Below are positions 23,445 through 33,217 of a DNA stretch of 64,000 nt, piece after piece. The notes beneath the pieces are model-generated. The model saw only the letters and a list, made by a program, of their open reading frames with translations, did not search any database and was not told the origin of the DNA. Numbering within the stretch: the first letter of the stretch is position 1; each line of letters opens with the position of its first letter. The position numbers and the translations under genes were made by a program. Source of the DNA: Planctomycetota bacterium (GTDB lineage: Bacteria > Planctomycetota > UBA8742 > UBA2392); assembly GCA_022071975.1 (NCBI GenBank), contig JAJVIO010000060.1, positions 13,565 to 77,564 of the forward strand, given 5' to 3'.

Positions 23445-23891
23445 TTAGCGCAGCAGGCGCGTCGCCACGGCGTTGAGCAGCGCCTGCAACGCGATGCTGC
23501 AGTCGATGCCGCCGGGGCTGCCGAGCAGCGCGTCCCTGCTCAGGCGCAGGCCCTCGCAGACGCGGTCGCTCGGGGGGAGATCGCCTTCCTCGTGCGTCAG
23601 CCGTTTCACCTGCACGGCGCGGCCGTGGGGGTGCTCCTGGCCGGCCAGAGCCTTGACCAACTCCTTGAAGGTCACGCTGGCGTGGCGCTGCTCGCCGATG
23701 AACAGCAGGGCCTGCGCATCCGGGTCAAGCAGCATGCGCACGACTCCGTTGCCGCCGGTGTCCGCGCGTCTCAGCTCGCGCAGCTTGCCGGCGGGGACCT
23801 CGTGCAGCTTGCTCCAGTGCACCCAGGTCAGGCGGCCGCTGGATGCCGGCGGGTTCTTTTTTGCCGGCGGCTTAGCCTTGGTCTTGGACAT
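23445..23891 (-). CDS. paralogue B of a tandem pair, 148 aa
   Basis: A basic, Pro-rich N-terminal extension (MSKTKAKPPAKKNPPASSG) precedes a domain homologous to the gene at 22,979-23,398: TWVHWSKLHEVPAGKLRELR, GNGVVRMLLDPDAQALLFIG, ASVTFKELVKALAG and VCEGLRLSRDALL. Tandem duplication followed by divergence is likely. The function is unknown; the basic tail suggests nucleic-acid contact. Confidence 0.6.
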   Translation of the reverse strand: MSKTKAKPPAKKNPPASSGRLTWVHWSKLHEVPAGKLRELRRADTGGNGVVRMLLDPDAQALLFIGEQRHASVTFKELVKALAGQEHPHGRAVQVKRLTHEEGDLPPSDRVCEGLRLSRDALLGSPGGIDCSIALQALLNAVATRLLR

Positions 23892-24210
23892 TCGTGTCTC
23901 CTTGGTTCTGTTGCGGCGCGGCGCCGCGGTCGTCGAACGGACTGGCGGCTCGCTGCACCAACTCTTCCAGCTCCGGCGCCGGCGCCCACTCGCCGCACCA
24001 GTTCTCGGGGCGCATCAGGGGACGCACAGGCGCCAAGCTCGACTTCGCGCCGGGCGCGATCACGGCAGGGCCCGTGGCCACCAGCTGGGGCGGGTAGCGC
24101 CGGCACTCGAAGTTGCCGCCCTCGTCGGGCACGGCGAAACGGCAGAACATGCAGGTCTGCAGGCAGGCGGGATCCCGCCGGATCAGCTCAATCAGCTCGG
24201 CTTCGTTCAT
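23872..24210 (-). CDS. phage-type Cys-rich protein, 112 aa
   Basis: The pattern CMFCRFAVPDEGG, FECRRYPPQ and ENWCGEW is a four-cysteine motif seen in many small phage proteins, probably a metal site. The C-terminal 30 residues are disordered and Gln/Asp-rich. It overlaps dnaB by four bases and paralogue B by 20, so it is co-translated with replication genes. Confidence 0.65.
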   Translation of the reverse strand: MNEAELIELIRRDPACLQTCMFCRFAVPDEGGNFECRRYPPQLVATGPAVIAPGAKSSLAPVRPLMRPENWCGEWAPAPELEELVQRAASPFDDRGAAPQQNQGDTNVQDQG

Positions 24211-25586
24211 GCGATCGCACTCCTGACGGCGCTGCGTTGCACGAAGCGCGCGCTGGTCTTGTGGAAGTACATGGGGACGCCGCCCGTGGGGCCGTTGCGG
24301 TTCTTCTCGAGCAGGAAGGAGTACTCGAGTACTTCGAGCTCGTCCTTTTCCTTGTCCGGTGTGGTGCGGTGCAGCAGCAGCACCTGGTCGGCGTCCTGCT
24401 CGATGGATCCCGACTCGCGCAGGTCGGATAGTTTGGGACGGCCTTCGCTGCGGTGTTCGACGCCGCGGTTCAACTGCGCGGCCGTGATCACGGGGATATC
24501 CAGCTCGCGCGCCATGGCCTTGAGGCCGCGGCTGATGTTGCCGATCTGCAGGTGGCGATCGAGCGCATTGTCGTCCGGTACCAGCTGCAGGTAGTCCAGC
24601 AGAATCGCCTTCAACTTGTGTTTGCGCGCGACGCCGCGGGCGATGCTGCGCACCGCCGGCAGTCTCAACTCGCCGTTGTCGACGATGTAGGCGGCCGGCC
24701 GGATCAGGTTGGTCGCCTGCAGCACGGCGCCGCGTTCGTCGTAGTCGAGTTTTCCCAGCCGGTAGTTGCGCTGGTCGACGCCTGCGACCTGGCAGATCAC
24801 CCGCTGGGCCAGCTCGACGGTGCCCATCTCGTAGCTGAAGATCAGCACCGTCTCGCCGGCCTGGGCGGCGTTGACCAGGAAGTGGCTGGCCATGCCGAGC
24901 AGGCAGGCGGTCTTGCCCTGGCTGGGGCGCGCGCCCACCACGATCAGCTCGCCGCCGCGGAAACCCAGCGTGAGCTGGTCCAGGTCAGACCAACCGGAGC
25001 TGAGGCCGGGCAGCGCCCCCTCGTTCGCGCGGCGCCACTCTTCCACCTGCTCGCGCTGCGACTCGGCCGCGGCGACCGCTTCGTCGATCGGCACCAGCTG
25101 CGCGTGCTGGCGTGACTGGTCCAGGCGCGTTAGTTCGCGCTCCAACAGATCGACGGCGTCGCCGGCGGGATCCTGCCGCGCGCCGTCCAGTGCCACCGCC
25201 CGCGCGTCGCCGGCGACCAGCACCAGCTCGCGCCGGCGCCATTCGCGCTGGATGATCGCGGCCCAGCGCTGGACGCCGTAGCTGCTGGGGACGCTGTTGC
25301 TGATGTCCGCCAGGTAGGTCTGCAGGGCGTCGCGCCCGCCGCAGGCCTCCAGCTCGTGGTTGTGCTCGACGGCGTCGGCGCAGGTGATCCAGTCAAGCTC
25401 CAGGTCGTTGTCGTGCAGCTGCAGGATCGCGCGGTAGATCACCTGGTGCGAGTGGCGCCAGAACATGGCGGGATCCGGCAACGCCAGGCGCACGGCGTCG
25501 ATGCACGAGGGATCGACGAACATGCAGCCCAGGACCGCCTGCTCGGCCTCGATCGAGTGCGGAGGGATGTAGCCGGCGTCAGGCAA
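24207..25586 (-). CDS. dnaB: replicative DNA helicase, DnaB family, 459 aa
   Basis: A complete DnaB-type helicase. The N-terminal domain (HSIEAEQAVLGCMFVDPSC) is followed by a linker and a RecA-like domain with Walker A GARPSQGKTACLLGM, Walker B AILLDYLQLV, and the closing RESGSIEQDADQVLLLHR and FLLEKNRNGPTGG motifs. The length is normal for phage or bacterial DnaB. TTG at 25586 has AGGAG seven bases upstream and keeps the conserved N-terminus. It would unwind the element's DNA at the replication fork, recruited by the initiator-like protein at 15,667-16,566 or by host factors. Confidence 0.93.
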   Translation of the reverse strand: MPDAGYIPPHSIEAEQAVLGCMFVDPSCIDAVRLALPDPAMFWRHSHQVIYRAILQLHDNDLELDWITCADAVEHNHELEACGGRDALQTYLADISNSVPSSYGVQRWAAIIQREWRRRELVLVAGDARAVALDGARQDPAGDAVDLLERELTRLDQSRQHAQLVPIDEAVAAAESQREQVEEWRRANEGALPGLSSGWSDLDQLTLGFRGGELIVVGARPSQGKTACLLGMASHFLVNAAQAGETVLIFSYEMGTVELAQRVICQVAGVDQRNYRLGKLDYDERGAVLQATNLIRPAAYIVDNGELRLPAVRSIARGVARKHKLKAILLDYLQLVPDDNALDRHLQIGNISRGLKAMARELDIPVITAAQLNRGVEHRSEGRPKLSDLRESGSIEQDADQVLLLHRTTPDKEKDELEVLEYSFLLEKNRNGPTGGVPMYFHKTSARFVQRSAVRSAIA

Positions 25587-25953
25587 CTTTCGACTCCTGC
25601 AGCGCGGCCGCCGTCAGTTCCTTGTTGCTCTTGAGCTGGCGGCGCTTCGCCTCGATGCGTTCCTGCAGGCCGTACAGGCCCAGGGCGCTGAGGTAGCTGT
25701 AGCGCCCGTCGGCGATGGCCTGCTTGGCTGCGCGCATGCAGCGCGCGAACTCGGAAGAGTCCGTGCCGGAGTTGCGGTCGCTGAACTCGACGGCGAACTC
25801 CCGCACGGCGTCGACGTTGTCGAGCAGCTCGTCGAGGCAGGCCCAGGCGAAGGCCAGCAGCTCGACCAGTTCAGCTTCGCTCAGTTTGCGATCGGGATTG
25901 AGTGACGCTTGCAGCTCCGCGCGGCGCTGCGCTTCTTCGGAGTATGGGTTCAT
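25579..25953 (-). CDS. hypothetical early protein, 124 aa
   Basis: An all-helical, acidic soluble protein (LSEAELVELLAFAWACLDEL, then FARCMRAAKQAIADGRYSYL). It overlaps dnaB by eight bases, so it may act with the helicase, for example as a loader or modulator, but no homology supports that. Confidence 0.55.
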   Translation of the reverse strand: MNPYSEEAQRRAELQASLNPDRKLSEAELVELLAFAWACLDELLDNVDAVREFAVEFSDRNSGTDSSEFARCMRAAKQAIADGRYSYLSALGLYGLQERIEAKRRQLKSNKELTAAALQESKVA

Positions 25954-26147
25954 CTCGGCTCCTTCACTTCCGCGGTGGTGTCGACAACGCGGGACTCGTC
26001 CTCAACCCGGCGCTTGAGCGCCTCGGCTGCTTCGACCAGGGCGGCGCGAAACTCGGGGTGCGCCGCCGCGGCCATGACGATGCCCCCGGCGATGATGGTG
26101 AGGGCCGTGAACAGCTCGCGCTTCGAGAGAGCGTTGCGTCGCTTCAT
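25950..26147 (-). CDS. small single-span membrane protein, 65 aa
   Basis: A basic N-terminus (MKRRNALSKR), one membrane helix (LFTALTIIAGGIVMAAA) and a charged helical tail. Small membrane proteins in phage early regions can be exclusion or holin-like factors, but nothing specific is visible. It is coupled by four-base overlaps on both sides. Confidence 0.55.
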   Translation of the reverse strand: MKRRNALSKRELFTALTIIAGGIVMAAAAHPEFRAALVEAAEALKRRVEDESRVVDTTAEVKEPR

Positions 26148-26893
26148 GACTGCCTCGGCTTGTAGGGGACCGGCCCGCCGGCGGCGCCGTCGTCGTCGAG
26201 TGGGAAGTCCGGCGGCAGAGGAAGTTGCCCTCCCGCGCTGGGGTGATCCGATAGACGGTCCAGCAGATTCTCGCGCTGGCCCTCGTTGAGCGAGGCAAGC
26301 ACCTCCAACAGGTCTGGGTTCTGGCTCAGCAGGGGGCGGTTGAACCAGTTGCCCCCGCTGGGCAGCATTCCGAGCAACGCATCCCTGGTTGCCTGCGAAG
26401 CATGGCACCAGCGCGCCCACTGGCGCTGGAAGCCAACTCGTTCCGTGATCGGAGTGCCTTCGAGCGACGTGTTGCCACCCAGGAGCGGCCCCATGGCGCA
26501 CAGGACCTTCGCAAGGTCGGCGAAGAGGCCCGTCGGCTCTGACTTGGTCGCATCGTTCTGTTCGACGCGTTTCAGCAGACGCTGGTAGAAGTCGTACAGG
26601 CGGCTGATGTCCCGCGTGTTGAGCGCGCACTCTTCTGCACTAGCCTTGTCGTCGAGTCGCTTCCTGATGACTTCGCAAGCGCTGCTGATCTGCTTGACGA
26701 GATCCTCGTAATCATCGGCGCGCAGGCGGGCGGTCTTCTTCTGCCGCGCCTCCAGGCGCTGCACGCGGGCTTGCAGGCGACCGATCACCGCGCCGACCAG
26801 CAGGCAGCCGCCGAACACGAACCACTGTTGCGGCGTGATGGCGCACAGGCGCTCCCACACCAGAAGCACGAACTGCTCGAAGTCGTGAGTCAT
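26144..26893 (-). CDS. membrane-anchored early protein, 249 aa
   Basis: One membrane helix near residues 23-42 (QWFVFGGCLLVGAVIG), a coiled-coil stretch (LQARVQRLEARQKKTARLRA) and a large helical soluble part. The C-terminus is acidic and Pro-rich. Family unknown. It lies between the sigma-like factor and the 65-aa membrane protein. A membrane anti-sigma role is conceivable by position only. Confidence 0.55.
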   Translation of the reverse strand: MTHDFEQFVLLVWERLCAITPQQWFVFGGCLLVGAVIGRLQARVQRLEARQKKTARLRADDYEDLVKQISSACEVIRKRLDDKASAEECALNTRDISRLYDFYQRLLKRVEQNDATKSEPTGLFADLAKVLCAMGPLLGGNTSLEGTPITERVGFQRQWARWCHASQATRDALLGMLPSGGNWFNRPLLSQNPDLLEVLASLNEGQRENLLDRLSDHPSAGGQLPLPPDFPLDDDGAAGGPVPYKPRQS

Positions 26894-27375
26894 GACAGCA
26901 CAGCCTTTCTGGCCGCTTCGCGGCCCCTTGCGAGACGGGACATCACCGTGCCGATCGGGATCCCGACCAGCTCGGCGATTTCGCGGTACTCGAAGCCCTG
27001 CAGCAGGAAGTCGAGGGCTTCGCGGTAGATGGGTGGAACCTTGGCCATGATCCGGCGGCGCAGATCCTCGGCGTGGACCTGGTCCAGCGTGGAGGCCTGG
27101 CGCGCGTGGGCCGGCACTTCCTCCTGCAGCTGCTCCGTGCGGCCGCGCAGGCGCCGCTGCGCTCGCAGCCAGCTCAGTGCCGTCCAGCGCACCTGCTGGC
27201 TCAGCCAGCCGGGCAGGTTCTCGTCGTCGCGCAGGTTGCCCAGCATGTTGCGGGCGTTGATGAAGGCCTGGTGCACGATGTCGCCGGCGCCGTCGCGTGA
27301 GAATCGCGCGGCCAGGCGAACCAGGCTCGGGTAGTGCTCGGTGAAGACGGCGTCCAGTTGTTCGGTGGAGATCAT
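26890..27375 (-). CDS. sigma-70 family (ECF-like) factor, 161 aa
   Basis: Region 2 is visible as LDAVFTEHYPSLVRLAARFS, DIVHQAFINARNML and GWLSQQVRWTALSWLRAQRR. Region 4 is the C-terminal helix-turn-helix (ALDFLLQGFEYREIAELVGI, then IGTVMSRLARGREAAR). The length fits extracytoplasmic-function sigma factors, which redirect RNA polymerase. Carried on the element, it could switch transcription to element promoters. It is co-translated with a membrane protein whose gene starts four bases before its end. Confidence 0.85.
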   Translation of the reverse strand: MISTEQLDAVFTEHYPSLVRLAARFSRDGAGDIVHQAFINARNMLGNLRDDENLPGWLSQQVRWTALSWLRAQRRLRGRTEQLQEEVPAHARQASTLDQVHAEDLRRRIMAKVPPIYREALDFLLQGFEYREIAELVGIPIGTVMSRLARGREAARKAVLS

Positions 27376-27839
27376 GGGATGTAGGCCTCCCGCTCTTTGC
27401 GCGCGCGCTCGGCCGAGGCCTGCGCCGCGATCTTTTCCCGTTCCTTCGCGTACTCGATGAAGGCGTCTCCGCGCATGGGCGGCTCGAACAGCTCGCGCAG
27501 GAGGGCAATCACGGCCTGGCCCGCGGCCGTGGGTTCGGCGCGGGTGATTTCCTCGCCGCCGGCGCCGGTGCTGGTGGCGACGCGCACCAGGCGCTTCTTC
27601 ACCAACTCGGTGCTGTGCACGTTCCAGCGGTTGGCGAAGCGCAGCTTGCCCTGGACGCGGTCCCACTCGTCGGGGTGCAGCCAGGCCGCCAGCGCACGGC
27701 GCGCGTACTGCCAGGGGGCGCGGTGGCCGGACTTGTCGATCGAGATTTGCAGCCCGAGCAGCAACGCGCACTCGATCGTGCCGATCGCGAGGTTGCCGAC
27801 CTGGATGGTCCTGCCGCTGATGCGCCGGGGGCGTTGCAT
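27372..27839 (-). CDS. hypothetical early protein, 155 aa
   Basis: A basic N-terminus and a region around TIECALLLGLQISIDKSGHR and WNVHSTELVKKRLVRVATS that could be a winged-helix-like domain, followed by a long Glu/Ala/Arg helix. No confident assignment. It overlaps the sigma gene by four bases. Confidence 0.5.
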   Translation of the reverse strand: MQRPRRISGRTIQVGNLAIGTIECALLLGLQISIDKSGHRAPWQYARRALAAWLHPDEWDRVQGKLRFANRWNVHSTELVKKRLVRVATSTGAGGEEITRAEPTAAGQAVIALLRELFEPPMRGDAFIEYAKEREKIAAQASAERARKEREAYIP

Positions 27840-28162
27840 CAGGCGCCTCCCTTCTCGGGACCGGCGGCACGCCGGCGCAGCAGCTTGACGATGCCGCGCT
27901 TGTTGGGCTGGCTGAAGAAGTACTTGTGCGAGAGCCCTGCCGGGGCCGGCGTGCGTTTCTCGTGCTGGTCGATCAGCTCGCCGGTCTTGGTGTCCAGGCG
28001 AAGACCGCTGTCTTCGAGCTTGCGGTCGTCGCGCTCGATGCGCTTGCGCTCGACCACCTTGTGGCTGCAGCCGGTGCAGAGATAACCGCCCCGGACCACC
28101 CGGCGCTTTTCGCAGCGCGGGCAGACGGGGCGAAGGAAGTAGATGCGCGAGGTGCGGTCCAC
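27839..28162 (-). CDS. zinc-ribbon protein, 107 aa
   Basis: The N-terminus has a four-Cys ribbon (CPRCEKRRVVRGGYLCTGC), followed by a basic linker and the basic C-terminal KRGIVKLLRRRAAG. It is probably a nucleic-acid-binding protein. The stop and start codons share one base with both neighbours. Confidence 0.65.
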   Translation of the reverse strand: MDRTSRIYFLRPVCPRCEKRRVVRGGYLCTGCSHKVVERKRIERDDRKLEDSGLRLDTKTGELIDQHEKRTPAPAGLSHKYFFSQPNKRGIVKLLRRRAAGPEKGGA

Positions 28163-28431
28163 TAGGAGATCGCCTCCTGCACGCGACGGCGCAACTGCTG
28201 CAGGCGGTCGCTCAGGAGCTCGGCCTGGCGCACCCAGCGGTTCAGCTCGGTGGCGCAGTTTTCGAGGTGGTTGCGCTGGCTTACGGGAAGGACGGTGACG
28301 ACGTTTCCGTTCACACTGTCCAGCAGCTGCAGCATCCCGTCGAGGGGGCTGTCAGGCTGGTGGATGACGAAACGGCCATGCTGGACGGCTGCGCCCGGAG
28401 CGGTAGCATCCGGCGCTTGCTGAGTAGTCAC
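28162..28431 (-). CDS. first element gene at the tRNA end, 89 aa
   Basis: A small soluble protein with an N-terminal Ala/Pro-rich part and a C-terminal amphipathic helix (LNRWVRQAELLSDRLQQLRR). GTG at 28431 is preferred since AAGGAG lies nine bases upstream. An ATG at 28473 lacks a ribosome site and is only 11 bases from the tRNA. The gene nearest the integration site is often regulatory, but the function is unknown. Confidence 0.5.
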   Translation of the reverse strand: MTTQQAPDATAPGAAVQHGRFVIHQPDSPLDGMLQLLDSVNGNVVTVLPVSQRNHLENCATELNRWVRQAELLSDRLQQLRRRVQEAIS

Positions 28432-28483
28432 GGGGCGACTCTCCTTCCTGCGGAAGGCTGGAGAGTCGCCCATGACTAAAAGA

Positions 28484-28560
28484 TGGTACCCCTAACGGGA
28501 TTCGAACCCGTGTCTGAGCCTTGAGAGGGCTCCGTCCTAGGCCGGCTAGACGATAGGGGC
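28484..28560 (-). tRNA. tRNA-Glu (CTC), CCA encoded
   Basis: A full cloverleaf can be drawn. The acceptor arm is GCCCCTA/TAGGGGT (first pair G-U). The anticodon arm is GAGCC-CTCTCAA-GGCTC with anticodon CTC at 28,523-28,525, the T arm is ACGGG-TTCGAAT-CCCGT, and the discriminator A is followed by an encoded CCA at 28,484-28,486. The 3' end faces the element, whose first gene begins about 50 bases further, so this is the probable attachment site. Confidence 0.92.
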
Positions 28561-28621
28561 CTGCTCTGTCAGTCTCGGTATGCAATCCACGGGCCTGACA
28601 ACTCCGTGAATCGAGCCAAAA

Positions 28622-28649
28622 AAGGTAATCAGACCTGATTCAAAGTCAA
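28622..28649 (-). promoter_or_regulatory. putative tRNA-Glu promoter
   Basis: On the minus strand TTGACT (28,649-28,644) and TACCTT (28,627-28,622) are separated by 16 bases, placing a start about 50 bases before the mature tRNA. A reasonable sigma-70 match by eye. Confidence 0.4.
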
Positions 28650-28745
28650 GCACGGGTCGGGCATGGTGTTTGGAATTGCCCCAGAGGCCTTATTTCAAGC
28701 AGTTTACGGACGTTGCCTATTTACCGAGCTTGTCAAGTCCCCCAT

Positions 28746-28774
28746 TTGACGATGCCGGATCCATGTGATACGGT
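28746..28774 (+). promoter_or_regulatory. putative dnaG promoter
   Basis: TTGACG (28,746-28,751) and TACGGT (28,769-28,774) are 17 bases apart, about 100 bases before the dnaG start and divergent from the tRNA promoter. The rest of the 318-base gap (28,561-28,878) shows no other feature. Confidence 0.45.
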
Positions 28775-28878
28775 TCCGGGTGCTTCAGTTTACTGCCACT
28801 CTGGCAGGGCAGTCTGAGGGCCGTACCCGGTTTCCGTCCGCGAAAACCGGGTACGTTCCTCGCCGGGAGATCCGCTCG

Positions 28879-30654
28879 TTGGCAAGGGTTACGCGCGAGA
28901 GTATTGAGGAAGTCCGCCGGGCCAACGACATCGTGGACGTGATTCGCGGCTACGTGCCCCTGCAGAAGCGCGGCAGCCAGTTCTGGGCCAACTGCCCTTT
29001 CCACGACGAAAAGACCCCCTCGTTCTCCGTGTCGCCCCAACGCCAGTTCTACAAGTGTTTCGGCTGCGGCGCGTTCGGCAACGTGATCGATTTCGTGATG
29101 GCCCAGGAGCGCCTGGATTTCCGCGAGGCCATCGAAAAACTGGCCGAGCGCGGCGGCGTCACACTCAGCTACGACGGCGGCAACGCCCCCAGCCGCCAGG
29201 AAACCAGCATCCGCGCCCGCGCCCTCGAGATGATGGAGTGGGCCCAGCGCGGCTTCGTCGCCAACCTCGCGAAACATGAGCCCGCGCGTCAGTACCTGGA
29301 ATCTCGCGGCCTGGGCGGCGAAGTCGCCGAGCGCTGGGGCATCGGCTACGCCCCCGACGAATACCACCGCCAGGCCGACGCCGCGCTCAAGAAATTCGAC
29401 GCCGAGACCATCGAGGCCACCGGCCTCTGCAAACGCAACGAGCGCGGCTGGTACGACTTCTTCCGCGGCCGTGTCACCTTCCCGATCCGCGACCCGCGCG
29501 GGCGCATCGTCGGCTTCGGCGCGCGGCTGCTGGACCCTGAGGCCAAGGCCCAGAAGTACCTGAATTCGGCGGAAGGCCTGCTGTTCCAGAAATCCAAGCT
29601 GCTCTACGGCGTAGACCGCCTGGCGCACTCGCAGAAGCTGAAGGAAACCGGCCGCGTGCTGCTGATGGAAGGCTACACGGACGTGATCGCCGCCCATGAG
29701 GCCGGCTTCGACAACGCCGTGGCGCCGCTGGGCACCGCCCTGACCCGCGAGCAGGTGGCGCTCGCGCACCGCTACGGCGATGGCATCACGCTGGTGCTGG
29801 ACGGCGACGACGCCGGCCGCGCGGCCGCCGAGCGCGCGGTGAACGTGGTGCTTGAGCTTGGCGTGGACGCCAAGGTTGCCACCATCACCGGCGCCAAGGA
29901 CCCCTTTGACCTGCTGCGGCAGCAGGGCCCGCAGGCCTTCCAGGGCGTGCTGGACGGCGCCAAAGACGCCTTCGACTACAAAATGCAGCTTGTCCGTGAG
30001 CGGTACGACCTTGATCGCCCCGTCGAAAAGGAAGGCGCGATTCAGGAACTGGCAAAAATGTTTGGCGGTGTCCAGAGCCCTACTCTTCGGCAAACTCTCA
30101 CTAACCGTGCTGCCAGTACGCTTGGACTAAGGGAGATAGCTCTCAGCCAAGCCGTTGAGTCTGCCTTCCATCAACAGGTAGCCGCCAAAGCGGGCAACTC
30201 CTCACCAGTTGAAATCGGTCGGGTCTCCGCGAGTGTAGAAGTATCGGGCAAGGTCATTGAGAACAACAAGATTTCATACGAACGCGAAGTGCTGCGCCGG
30301 TTGATCGAGCATCCGCGCGCCCTGGGGACGGCTTCAGCCGAACTGGCGCCGGAAGCCTTCAGCGCCGAGGCCCTGCGCGAGTTGTATCGCGAGATGCTGA
30401 ACGCCTGGGACGAACACGGTGAGCTGGTGCCCGGCGCCCTGCTGTCACATCTGCAAAATGATGCGCGTCAGGAGCTTGAAAGAGTGCTGGAGCACATCAG
30501 AATCCCCGCCGACCAGGGGGCCGACCACGCCGAGGAAGAAAACCGGCTGGTCCGCGAAATACAGAAGCTGGCGGCGGAGTTTGCCGGGAATCGGCGGGCA
30601 CAGGGGCTTGAGGAATTGCGTCTCAAGAAAGGGCGCCGCGCAACCCGGGCGTAA
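28879..30654 (+). CDS. dnaG: DNA primase DnaG, 591 aa
   Basis: Makes RNA primers at the replication fork. The N-terminal CHC2 zinc finger is intact (Cys39, His42, Cys60, Cys63 in CPFHDEKTPSF and YKCFGCGAFGN). The TOPRIM catalytic motifs EGYTDVIAA and LVLDGDDAG follow, and a helical C-terminal DnaB-interaction region is present. TTG at 28879, with GGGAGA eight bases upstream, gives the standard MARVTRESIEEVRR start; the frame stays open further upstream without conserved residues. It is followed by rpoD, the classic macromolecular-synthesis pair. Confidence 0.95.
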   Translation: MARVTRESIEEVRRANDIVDVIRGYVPLQKRGSQFWANCPFHDEKTPSFSVSPQRQFYKCFGCGAFGNVIDFVMAQERLDFREAIEKLAERGGVTLSYDGGNAPSRQETSIRARALEMMEWAQRGFVANLAKHEPARQYLESRGLGGEVAERWGIGYAPDEYHRQADAALKKFDAETIEATGLCKRNERGWYDFFRGRVTFPIRDPRGRIVGFGARLLDPEAKAQKYLNSAEGLLFQKSKLLYGVDRLAHSQKLKETGRVLLMEGYTDVIAAHEAGFDNAVAPLGTALTREQVALAHRYGDGITLVLDGDDAGRAAAERAVNVVLELGVDAKVATITGAKDPFDLLRQQGPQAFQGVLDGAKDAFDYKMQLVRERYDLDRPVEKEGAIQELAKMFGGVQSPTLRQTLTNRAASTLGLREIALSQAVESAFHQQVAAKAGNSSPVEIGRVSASVEVSGKVIENNKISYEREVLRRLIEHPRALGTASAELAPEAFSAEALRELYREMLNAWDEHGELVPGALLSHLQNDARQELERVLEHIRIPADQGADHAEEENRLVREIQKLAAEFAGNRRAQGLEELRLKKGRRATRA

Positions 30655-30756
30655 AGCCTGAATTGGCGCGGTTTACAGGATGGGGCAGGCAACCCTGCTT
30701 CGTTAAGCAGGTGTCACAGGAACGCAGGGCCGACCTGCACAGGAAGAGAATACTCG

Positions 30757-32772
<2,016 letters not shown>

Positions 32773-33217
32773 GGCGCCGGGGACTGTCCCCGAAGCCTGC
32801 CCGCCGAAGCCGCCTGACCTACGAAGCCTCGGCGAAGTGGGTTGGCGAAGGCGGGTTGGGGACTGTCCCCGTCCTCGACCGACTCACAAGCAGCCATTCG
32901 AGTCCCGCGGCCAAGCTCTGTGTCCCCTGCGCGGGTTCCACCACCGGCGGATCTCGCTTTTTAGGCCGCATAGCGGCCGTCAGAGCTTAGCCCAGGGCAA
33001 CGAGCGCCGCAGGCGCGAGGCAGCCCTGGGTTCACAGCAACGTGAATTCAAAGCCCGCGTGAGCGGGCGACAGAACCCATCGGCCAGAGACGTTTGCAAT
33101 GACAAGGCCGGGGAAACGCGGGCCCCGCCCCGCGTGAATTCGACGTCTCCCGTTCCGGGACAGTCCCCATCACACTTCTGCGTTTCCGAAACCGGCCCGA
33201 TTCGTTACAACGGGCCC
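32773..33217. repeat. intergenic repeats with GGGGACTGTCCCC
   Basis: A 445-base gene-free stretch. It holds two GGGGACTGTCCCC palindromes (near 32,781 and 32,857) separated by GAAGCCTGCCCGCCGAAGCC and GGCGAAGGCGGGTTG, and an inverted partial copy (CCGGGACAGTCCCCATC) near 33,155. The same block, shortened, recurs at about 62,632-62,756, so this is a dispersed repeat rather than a gene. Confidence 0.7.

Noticed and set aside
1..28483. Integrase, terminase, portal or insertion-sequence transposase in the element
   Set aside because: I looked for their motifs (RHRY tyrosine recombinase, serine recombinase, Walker A/DE terminase, DDE) and saw none in this part.
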